DNA of 64,000 bases. It comes from Pleurocapsa sp. PCC 7319. Lineage in GTDB: Bacteria; Cyanobacteriota; Cyanobacteriia; Cyanobacteriales; Xenococcaceae. The notes under the pieces were generated by a model. The model ran no database searches. It saw nothing but the letters and a program-made list of their open reading frames with translations, and was not told the DNA's origin. Made by a program: the position numbers and the translations under genes. Location of the stretch: contig NZ_KB235922.1 of NCBI RefSeq assembly GCF_000332195.1, forward strand, positions 3,693,322 to 3,757,321. The letters are read 5' to 3'. Positions within the stretch are counted from its first letter, which is position 1. Each line of letters opens with the position of its first letter. This document shows positions 27,869 through 34,710 of the stretch, one piece after another.

Positions 27869-28078
27869 CTAGTTGAGATCTAATTTGGTCTTAGAATGAA
27901 GCCAGTCATAAATACGATCTAGTTCTTCTAGAGTGACTAGTCCATACTGCCAAAGAATCATCGGTATTGGCGCCGGATTTTCTTCCACGGCTCTTTGTAC
28001 TATCGCAATAGAGTCATGGGAAAGAGATAGTTCTTCGGTCAAGAATTTAATAAATTTGGCATAGATGGCTGGTTTCAT
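27869..28078 (-). CDS. DUF2949 domain protein
   Basis: 69 residues, all helical: FIKFLTEELSLSHDSIAIVQ then PIPMILWQYGLVTLEELDRI, the pattern of cyanobacterial DUF2949 proteins. Function unknown. It converges with the DUF445 gene (31 bp between stops). Confidence 0.75.
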   Translation of the reverse strand: MKPAIYAKFIKFLTEELSLSHDSIAIVQRAVEENPAPIPMILWQYGLVTLEELDRIYDWLHSKTKLDLN

Positions 28079-28576
28079 TGCTTTTACCCTGTTTCAAACT
28101 TTTTAAATCAAGTCATTACATTAGTCACAGATTGCTCCGCCGTGTCCATTGCTTCATAAGTCAGCTAAGTCAGAGCTGTCTGAACAGTATGACTATTGTC
28201 ATTTGTCATGATCAATCAAATATGAATTCTTACTATTGTTAGAGACAAATAAAATATTGCTAGTGTTTTAAATCACAATTAACTAAAATTTTATTTTTAT
28301 TTACTAAGAACTCTACTTTTTTGTCGGTTAGAGTATTCCACAAATTGGGAATTTCTATAATGACATACATCAGTATGTAAAACTACTTAAAATTACTGAT
28401 TGTTAAAATATAATATGTAATTTACTGCTTGTTTTAACTCTGCCTATTGATATATAGTTAGGTTTCGCTAGCAATAAATATGCATAGATTAATTATTGTT
28501 TAAGAACATTGCTAATTATTAATCAATTTTTTTTTTGCCAAGTATAATTAATCACTAGTATTCAAGATTGTAGCTT
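28079..28576. other. Gene-free spacer with a half copy of the palindromic repeat
   Basis: Nearly 500 bp, very A+T-rich. GTCACAGATTGCTCCGCCGTG at 28124-28144 is a half copy of the palindrome family seen at 20493 and 29839. No reading frame or RNA gene can be supported. Confidence 0.45.
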
Positions 28577-29080
28577 TTACTTAGAATCCAAAAATTTAAC
28601 TACAATTTGATCTCCGACGTTAATCCCTAATTCTTGGGCTCTTCCTCCCCGTAATTCAATTACTTGATCGACTAAAGCTTCTGGACCGTATACAGGACAA
28701 GGGTTATCTTGACAGGAAGGGACATCATTAGCAATCCCGACAACGCGATCGCCATTTAGGAAAATCATATCCAAAGATATAGGGACATTTTTCATCCAAA
28801 AACGAGCAACCTTGACCGATTCAAAAGGAAATAACATCCCCCGATCGTCTGCTAAACAATCACGATACATCAAGCCCGTCGCCTGTTGTTGTGGAGTTTG
28901 GGCTACCTCTAACTGAATTGTTGCTTCAGCAATTTCGGCTGTGGCGGTTATGGGTAACATTTGACCCTGTTTAATTTCCTCTGAAGCATTAGCTATAGTT
29001 TTCTTAGCAGATGTTATAAATGAGCAACTAGATAAAAGAATTAGTAGTACGATACCTAGATTAATTTTTAATTTCATCAT
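28577..29080 (-). CDS. DUF192 lipoprotein
   Basis: 167 residues. A lipoprotein signal (LGIVLLILLSSCS, lipobox Cys at residue 19) leads to a DUF192 domain (about 50-165): QTPQQQATGLMYRD, GMLFPFESVKVARFWMKN, VPISLDMIFLNGDRVV, and an ELRGGRAQELGINVGDQIVV end. The family is widespread and uncharacterised. It is predicted to be anchored to the outer face of the inner membrane. It lies 13 bp downstream of the NblR-like gene on the same strand, probably one transcript. Confidence 0.85.
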   Translation of the reverse strand: MMKLKINLGIVLLILLSSCSFITSAKKTIANASEEIKQGQMLPITATAEIAEATIQLEVAQTPQQQATGLMYRDCLADDRGMLFPFESVKVARFWMKNVPISLDMIFLNGDRVVGIANDVPSCQDNPCPVYGPEALVDQVIELRGGRAQELGINVGDQIVVKFLDSK

Positions 29081-29093
29081 TTATACTTCAATT

Positions 29094-29789
29094 TTACGAT
29101 TCTCTAAGTACATAACCAATTCCTCTGACAGTTTGAATTAATCTTTTACTATTTTGGCTTTCTATTTTTAGTCTCAAATAACGAATATAAACTTCAATAA
29201 CATTGGATTCCCCACGATAATCGAATCCCCAGACATTTTCAATGATTTCTTCCCGAGTCATGACCTGCTGTGGATTAGACATCAAGTATTTCAACAATTC
29301 AAACTCTTTCATGGTTAAATCGATAACTCGATCATTACGTATTACTTGACGAGTACTTAAATCTAAAATTAATTCACCAAATCTTAATTGCTCTGGGACG
29401 GGAACTTCTGACTGAAGATATAAACTAATTTGCTCCAACAGTTGCTCACGATTGTAGGGTTTTAATAGATAGTCATCTGCTCCAGATTCTAAACAAGCGA
29501 CCCTTTCTGCTACTGTTTCTTGCTCAACTAGCATCAAGATGGGAATCCTATTGCCTGAACTACGTAACTGACGACACAAACTAACACCTGAGGTGCCAGA
29601 AATTGAGTGATCGACAATTACCATTGCTGGCTGAAGGATACTTAGTTTTTGCCATCCCTTCTGGGCTTTTTCAAACAGGGGCAAGTAGCCCGCCCTCTGT
29701 AAATCTAAACTTGCTTGTTGGGCAAAATCATTATCGGTTAATAACAAAATTGGTGAATTGGTGGCATTGGTCTTCTTGTTGGTAATCAT
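29094..29789 (-). CDS. OmpR-family response regulator, NblR-like
   Basis: 231 residues: receiver domain (about 13-125) and a winged-helix DNA-binding domain (about 130-230) with LTMKEFELLKYLMSNPQQVM, VWGFDYRGESNVIEVYIRYL and RLIQTVRGIGYVL. The receiver is atypical: the usual acidic pair after strand 1 reads LTDND, while the phospho-acceptor region is VIVDHSISG and the Lys is kept in LLKPY. NblR-type regulators govern phycobilisome degradation and stress survival in some cyanobacteria and can act without phosphorylation. From memory, the Synechocystis relative also lies near an NAD kinase gene. NblR identity is moderately supported; response regulator is certain. Confidence 0.8.
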   Translation of the reverse strand: MITNKKTNATNSPILLLTDNDFAQQASLDLQRAGYLPLFEKAQKGWQKLSILQPAMVIVDHSISGTSGVSLCRQLRSSGNRIPILMLVEQETVAERVACLESGADDYLLKPYNREQLLEQISLYLQSEVPVPEQLRFGELILDLSTRQVIRNDRVIDLTMKEFELLKYLMSNPQQVMTREEIIENVWGFDYRGESNVIEVYIRYLRLKIESQNSKRLIQTVRGIGYVLRES

Positions 29790-29838
29790 GGTAGTGTGAC
29801 TCGCTACAGGGCAAGCTCAGAGTAAAGCTAACTAACAG

Positions 29839-29879
29839 TCACAAATTGCTTTGCCGTACAACGACGGAGTAATCTGTGA
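29839..29879. repeat. Palindromic repeat, full copy
   Basis: TCACAAATTGCTTTGCCGT pairs imperfectly with ACGACGGAGTAATCTGTGA across a few bases. It fills the space between the end of nadK and the NblR-like gene, where it could terminate nadK transcripts or be a mobile REP-like unit. Confidence 0.6.
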
Positions 29880-29880
29880 T

Positions 29881-30804
29881 TTAGGGTAGCTCCACTGAGG
29901 TAGGTTTGGCAATATGAGGTAATCCCCAACCTAACTTTTCCCTCAGGATACGGAAGAATTCAGGCGATCGCAGTCGAATAAAGCGAGCAGGATAAACTGA
30001 TTTTTCAATATAAATATGATCGTCAGGCAAAATATAGCATCCACCATTGCCATCGACCACCATTACCATCCGATTTGGAGTGGCAGGAAATACCTTGACT
30101 GATTCGCGATCGCTAAACACTAATGCCCGAGACGCAAGAGAATGAGGACAGATCGGTGCTAACTGCAATACAGGAACCTCCGGAGTTACCACGGGACCTC
30201 CCGCACTCAAAGAATAAGCAGTAGAACCAGTTGGTGTGGAAATGATAATGCCATCAGCTGCTACGTCTACTGGTGCGTGTTGACCAATTTGTACTTCAAA
30301 ATGGCACATACTTGTTAATGGTTCTCGATGCAAAACCATTTCGTTCAGAGTAAGAGCCTCCCATAACATAGCATCATTGCGAAATACTCTAACCGTGAGC
30401 ATAGAACGCTCTTCTATTTCATAGTCTTTGGCTAAAAGCTTGTCTACAGCTTCGTCTAAATGAGTGAGATATGTCTCTGTCAGAAAGCCCATGTGACCTG
30501 TATTAATAGTCAGCAAAGGGATATTATGGGGAGCAAGTTGCCTAAAAGCCGATAAAACTGTACCATCACCACCCAAGACTACCGCAAATTCTATATCTCG
30601 ATCAAAGTTAGGAGGGGTTAATTGCTCGATTCGTGTGTTGCACACAGGACTACCGGGAGTTGAATATTCTAGTATTCCTCCTACTCCTGTCGTCATCCGT
30701 ACATCCCAACCTGAACCAGCAAGTTTCTCTTCTATTTCTGATGCAACTTTGCAAGCTATTGGCTTAATATCGTTATAAACAATGCCTGCTATTGGCTTTG
30801 GCAC
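29881..30804 (-). CDS. nadK: NAD kinase
   Basis: 307 residues; phosphorylates NAD to NADP, using ATP or polyphosphate. Motifs: [16 protein letters not shown], the [10 protein letters not shown] turn, [20 protein letters not shown], and a late [10 protein letters not shown]. The length suits the cyanobacterial enzymes, which usually occur as two paralogues. It is upstream of the NblR-like regulator on the same strand, separated by the palindromic repeat. Confidence 0.95.
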   Translation of the reverse strand: MPKPIAGIVYNDIKPIACKVASEIEEKLAGSGWDVRMTTGVGGILEYSTPGSPVCNTRIEQLTPPNFDRDIEFAVVLGGDGTVLSAFRQLAPHNIPLLTINTGHMGFLTETYLTHLDEAVDKLLAKDYEIEERSMLTVRVFRNDAMLWEALTLNEMVLHREPLTSMCHFEVQIGQHAPVDVAADGIIISTPTGSTAYSLSAGGPVVTPEVPVLQLAPICPHSLASRALVFSDRESVKVFPATPNRMVMVVDGNGGCYILPDDHIYIEKSVYPARFIRLRSPEFFRILREKLGWGLPHIAKPTSVELP

Positions 30805-31032
30805 AACTAACTATTTATCCTGTACTAAACTGGTTATCATGTTCGAAAAGCTTTTAGCTATTGGCTTTTAGCTAAAAACTAATCTAAAAAGTAAATTGCT
30901 ATCGATTGAATACTCCTCATCTTTTGAACTTGAGAGGATATTTCATCTCATAATATTATCTTCTAGACTATCGTGGACAAGCTAAAAATCCTAGTCTAGT
31001 TTGCTTATTGTTATGATTAACATTCTTATTTA

Positions 31033-31153
31033 TAGCGGTTCTCGTATTAATGAGATACACCTTGGTGGAGTCAGGGAATAGGGAATAGGGAATAGGGGTT
31101 TTCAAGTCTTTGACTAAGTTTATATTTGTACCTCACTTATTTGAGAACCGCTA
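31033..31153. mobile_element. 121-bp MITE candidate with inverted repeats and TA flanks
   Basis: The left end TAGCGGTTCTCGTATTAATG is matched in inverse by the right end, whose complement reads TAGCGGTTCTCAAATAAGTG; the first 11 bases are perfect. TA dinucleotides lie at both outer edges (31031-31032 and 31154-31155). Three GGGAATA heptamers fill the middle (31074-31094). The size and TA flanks fit a Tc1/mariner (IS630)-type MITE. The remainder of 30805-31288 carries no gene apart from the psbD terminator. Confidence 0.65.
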
Positions 31154-31180
31154 TATCAAAAGCTAATCAATTTAATATAA

Positions 31181-31205
31181 AATAAACCCCTCATTGTAGA
31201 GGGGT
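31181..31205 (-). terminator. Terminator of psbD
   Basis: On the minus strand ACCCCTC and GAGGGGT form a perfect 7-bp stem around a 6-nt loop (31186-31205), followed by TTTATTTTATATT. It lies 84 bp beyond the psbD stop and closes the transcript without any psbC. Confidence 0.8.
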
Positions 31206-31288
31206 CTAATACCAAACCTGATGGATTTAAATCAAACTACAGATCAGCTAGATAATATTCATATTAATCTGTAGGATCCTTTTCCTGC

Positions 31289-32347
31289 TTACAGCGCGTT
31301 ACCACGAGGTAATACTTCTTCAGGGAATTCAAAGTTTTGATGTGGTTGGTCTTGAGTTGCCATCCAGGATCTCAAACCTTCGTTGAGCAAAATATTTTTG
31401 GTGTAGAAAGTTTCAAATTCAGGATCTTCTGCTGCTCTCAACTCTTGAGATACGAAGTCATATGCTCGTAAGTTCAACGCAATGCCGATAATCCCGATAC
31501 TTGCCATCCATAGTCCGGTTACGGGGACGAACAACATAAAGAAGTGTAACCAACGTTTGTTGGAGAAAGCAATCCCGAAAATCTGTGACCAGAAACGGTT
31601 TGCTGTCACCATACTATATGTTTCTTCTGCTTGAGTTGGTTCAAACGCTCTAAAGGTGTTCGCTTCGCCACCGTCATCAAACAAGGTATTTTCTACTGTT
31701 GCTCCGTGAATCGCACACAATAATGCTCCACCGAGAACACCTGCTACTCCCATCATGTGGAAGGGATTCAAGGTGAAGTTGTGGAATCCTTGTACAAACA
31801 GGATGAAACGGAAGATTCCCGCTACACCTAAGCTAGGTGCGAAGAACCAACTGTGCTGTCCTAAAGGATAAAGCAAAAATACCGAAACAAATACGGCGAT
31901 GGGGGCGGAGAAAGCGATCGCGTTGTAAGGACGAATTCCTACGAGACGAGCAATCTCAAACTGACGGAGCATAAAGCCAATCAATGCAAAGGCACCGTGG
32001 AGAGCGATGAAAGCCCACAAACCACCGATTTGACACCAACGGGTAAAACTCCAAGCAGCTTCAGGACCCCAGAGAAATAGCAGGGAATGACCCATGCTAT
32101 CTGCGGGAGTGGAAGCGGCTACGGTCAAAAAGTTACATCCTTCGAGGTAAGAACTTGCTAGACCGTGAGTATACCAGGAAGTCACAAAGGTAGTGCAAGT
32201 GAGCCAACCACCAATGGACAAGTAGGCACAGGGGAAAAGCAGAATACCCGACCATCCTACGAATACAAATCGATCGCGCTTGAGCCAGTCATCTACCGCA
32301 TCAAAGATGCCGCGTTTAGCTGGGGCGCGCCCTACTGCTATTGTCAT
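31289..32347 (-). CDS. psbD: Photosystem II reaction-centre protein D2 (solo copy)
   Basis: 352 residues, canonical D2: five membrane helices, Chl and pheophytin-side segments ([32 protein letters not shown]), the quinone and non-heme-iron region [20 protein letters not shown], and the C-terminus [13 protein letters not shown]. It starts at ATG with GGAG in front. Most cyanobacteria carry one psbD overlapping psbC and a second free copy. Here a terminator follows and psbC is absent, so this is probably the second gene (often called psbD2), usually induced by high light. The sequence looks standard, not a far-red variant. Confidence 0.96.
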   Translation of the reverse strand: MTIAVGRAPAKRGIFDAVDDWLKRDRFVFVGWSGILLFPCAYLSIGGWLTCTTFVTSWYTHGLASSYLEGCNFLTVAASTPADSMGHSLLFLWGPEAAWSFTRWCQIGGLWAFIALHGAFALIGFMLRQFEIARLVGIRPYNAIAFSAPIAVFVSVFLLYPLGQHSWFFAPSLGVAGIFRFILFVQGFHNFTLNPFHMMGVAGVLGGALLCAIHGATVENTLFDDGGEANTFRAFEPTQAEETYSMVTANRFWSQIFGIAFSNKRWLHFFMLFVPVTGLWMASIGIIGIALNLRAYDFVSQELRAAEDPEFETFYTKNILLNEGLRSWMATQDQPHQNFEFPEEVLPRGNAL

Positions 32348-32736
32348 GTAAATAAATCTCCGAAATAATAATTAATAAGATCGTTGGGAATATTACGATT
32401 TCGCTGATCTAACTTTTAATAAGTCACAGATTACTCCGCCGTAAAACGATGAAGCCTCATTTCGAAGTTTGCTTATACTTGCGGTATCCCTTTGGGATAA
32501 AGGGGGAAACTCCCGCAACATAACTTCGCGCTGCTGTGACCGTTGGTCAAATCAATTGTGAGAAAAGTTAACTTTTCTTTACTTATATTACACATAATAG
32601 AAGAAAACAGTTAATATTTCCAGGGCAAATCCAAAGAAAAAATTAAATTTTTCCCTCAGTAGAAATAAATCAAGATGGGAATTTCCTTGAATTTGGAAGA
32701 TAATTTAACTGTTGCCATCTTTTTTATTAGAGCTTT
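32348..32736. promoter_or_regulatory. Divergent upstream region of psbD and the UPF0367 gene, with a partial palindromic repeat
   Basis: About 390 bp between oppositely oriented genes must hold the psbD promoter and that of the downstream operon. AGTCACAGATTACTCCGCCG at 32421-32440 is a partial copy of the palindrome family. A GCGGTATCCCTTTGGGATA-type hairpin sits near 32480-32500. No promoter box was assigned with confidence. Confidence 0.4.
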
Positions 32737-33012
32737 ATGTTTACCATTGATATAGTTTTACAAGACATCCCGTTGCCTATTTCCGTACAGCGCAAAGAAT
32801 CTGAAGCTGCCGAAAGTCTTTATCAACAAATTGTTCAGGCAATGCGATCGGGAAGTTCAGATTTAGTTGAGCTGACCTGTGACAAAGATGAGGAAAAAAA
32901 AGTAGCAGTTAAGGGTAATTTAATCTGTGCCGTAAATGTAAATAAAAAGTCTGGCGGTATGGCAGAAGGACGAGTACCTGGTTTCTTCGCTGCTACTGCT
33001 GCTGACCAGTAA
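32737..33012 (+). CDS. UPF0367 family protein
   Basis: 91 residues: FTIDIVLQDIPLPISVQRKE, SEAAESLYQQIVQAMRSG, LVELTCDKDEEKKVAV, and a GRVPGFF end, the pattern of the cyanobacterial UPF0367 family (function unknown). The stop codon shares one base with the start of the next gene (TAATG), so the ATPase is probably translationally coupled. Confidence 0.8.
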   Translation: MFTIDIVLQDIPLPISVQRKESEAAESLYQQIVQAMRSGSSDLVELTCDKDEEKKVAVKGNLICAVNVNKKSGGMAEGRVPGFFAATAADQ

Positions 33013-33725
33013 TGACCTCCTCGACTGATAATCAGAATCTAGAGTCAGACAAATCACCAGTTATTCGAGTAGACCAGATCAAATTTAGTTGGTCGACTGA
33101 AGCAAAGGTGCTAGATGGTTGTTCTCTAGAAGTACCTTCTGGGGAGTTTTGGATGCTGTTAGGCAATAACGGTAGCGGAAAATCTACCTTATTAAGGCTG
33201 TTAGCAGGACTACTAATCCCTGATGCTGGCTCTATCGTCATGCCTTATAAAACAGGTTTTGTCTTTCAAAATCCCGATCATCAATTAGTCATGCCTACTG
33301 TTGGTGCGGATATTGCCTTTGGTTTAGTAAGTGAGAATTTATCGACCGTTCAGGTCAGGGAAAGAGTTCAATCTGCTTTGTCAGCAGTAAATCTACTAGA
33401 TTTGGAGAGACGACCGATTCATGCCCTCAGTGGCGGACAGAAACAGCGAATTGCGATCGCCGGGGCAATTGCTCGTAACTGCGAAGTAATTTTGTTTGAT
33501 GAACCCACCGCACTACTCGATCCTGATACTCAATTAGAATTAGTAGCTCAGGTAAGAAATCTGGTTAAGAAGCGTAACTTAACTGCTCTGTGGGTAACGC
33601 ATCGTCTTGAAGAATTAGATTACTGCGACGGAGCTTTTCTGTTAGAAGGAGGAAAAGTTGTGGCCAAAGGAGAGCCTCAAAAGCTGAAAGCTAAACTGTT
33701 GGCGACAGAAAAACAACGTTATTAA
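33012..33725 (+). CDS. ABC transporter ATPase, energy-coupling-factor/CbiO type
   Basis: 237 residues: Walker A LLGNNGSGKST, the Q-loop region GFVFQNPDHQLVMPTVGADI that is typical of EcfA/CbiO ATPases, signature ALSGGQKQRIAIAGAI, Walker B CEVILFDEPTALLDP, and the His-loop LWVTHRLEE. Family knowledge suggests vitamin or metal uptake with an S component and a T component; neither is next to it. Substrate unknown. Confidence 0.85.
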   Translation: MTSSTDNQNLESDKSPVIRVDQIKFSWSTEAKVLDGCSLEVPSGEFWMLLGNNGSGKSTLLRLLAGLLIPDAGSIVMPYKTGFVFQNPDHQLVMPTVGADIAFGLVSENLSTVQVRERVQSALSAVNLLDLERRPIHALSGGQKQRIAIAGAIARNCEVILFDEPTALLDPDTQLELVAQVRNLVKKRNLTALWVTHRLEELDYCDGAFLLEGGKVVAKGEPQKLKAKLLATEKQRY

Positions 33726-33855
33726 CTATTGTTTTTTACTTGGAAAACCTCAGTTAGCAATTTGGCGCTTTTTAAATTTGTTTAACTTTTTGTTAACATT
33801 CTGCTTAGAATAGATGAGAATATCATTCTCATTTTTGAAACAAAAATAAATTGCA

Positions 33856-34401
33856 ATGTCTTCCTCCTACCAGGCAATACTACTCGTCGATGGTTATAAC
33901 ATCATCGGCGACTGGTCAGACTTAAAAAAAAGTCGCGATCGTCACGGTTTAGAGGCAGCTCGTCGCGAGTTAATTGAATGCTTAATCAATTACACTGCTG
34001 CTGTTGCCTATCGAACCAAAATAATATTTGATGCTCATTATCAGGATACACCTCGTAGTACAGAAGGGTATACTGCGGCGTTATCAGTTCATTACACAGC
34101 TTTTGCAGAAACCGCAGATACATATATCGAAAAATTTTGTGCCACTTTTAACCGCAAAAAATACCAGCAAGAATCTACTCGGTTAATAGTTGCTACGAGC
34201 GATCGCGCACAACAATTAACAGTAGTTGGCTATGGGGCAGAATGGCGTTCTGCTCAAATGCTAGCAGGCGAAGTACAACAGGCAGCTCGCAACACCAGAA
34301 TTAAGAGACAGACGAAGAAAAAGCCTGCGGGAAGTTTTTTATTTAATACCCTCGATCCAGCTGCGCAAAGACGTCTCAGGCAAATGCAGCGAGGTATGTG
34401 A
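33856..34401 (+). CDS. NYN (PIN-like) domain nuclease, YacP/Rae1-like
   Basis: 181 residues. The opening AILLVDGYNIIGDW carries the first acidic residue; KIIFDAHYQDTPRS, ADTYIEKFC and LIVATSDRAQQLTVVGYGA supply the remaining Asp residues of the PIN-like fold. The C-terminus is basic (RIKRQTKKKPAGS). The relatives include Bacillus Rae1, a ribosome-associated mRNA endonuclease. The same role here is a reasonable inference. Confidence 0.8.
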   Translation: MSSSYQAILLVDGYNIIGDWSDLKKSRDRHGLEAARRELIECLINYTAAVAYRTKIIFDAHYQDTPRSTEGYTAALSVHYTAFAETADTYIEKFCATFNRKKYQQESTRLIVATSDRAQQLTVVGYGAEWRSAQMLAGEVQQAARNTRIKRQTKKKPAGSFLFNTLDPAAQRRLRQMQRGM

Positions 34402-34515
34402 CAAAATTATTTCAGGGATGAAAACTTTTTCCCAAAAAAAAGTGTTGACAGTGACAATAATATTAGATATATTTAAAAACGTTGCGAGTTTGACCGTAGC
34501 AACCAACTAACCTAA

Positions 34516-34588
34516 GCCCCCATCGTCTAGTGGCCTAGGACACCTCCCTTTCACGGAGGCGACAGGGATTCAAATTCCCTTGGGGGTA
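34516..34588 (+). tRNA. tRNA-Glu (anticodon TTC)
   Basis: A 73-nt cloverleaf: acceptor stem GCCCCCA with TGGGGGT and discriminator A. The anticodon loop CTTTCAC gives TTC. The T-arm holds a GATTCAAAT loop. No CCA is encoded. In cyanobacteria this tRNA supplies protein synthesis and, as glutamyl-tRNA, the first step of tetrapyrrole synthesis. Confidence 0.96.
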
Positions 34589-34598
34589 TTAGTTAAGA

Positions 34599-34635
34599 GA
34601 AGAGTCAAGTTTAGATCTTGGCTCTTCTTTTTTTT
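34599..34635 (+). terminator. Terminator downstream of tRNA-Glu
   Basis: GAAGAGTCAAG (34599-34609) pairs with CTTGGCTCTTC (34617-34627) with one G-T pair, then eight T residues. It isolates the tRNA gene from uvrA. Confidence 0.88.
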
Positions 34636-34710
34636 GGCTGAGAAAACTCCAACACATTAAAAAGCAATTTTAAACGTTAATATGATTAAAAACTATTAAG
34701 TCTTGTCTGT

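Noticed and set aside
31289-32347. Far-red-type variant D2
   Set aside because: The protein reads as canonical D2 throughout, and no other far-red cluster genes are nearby.
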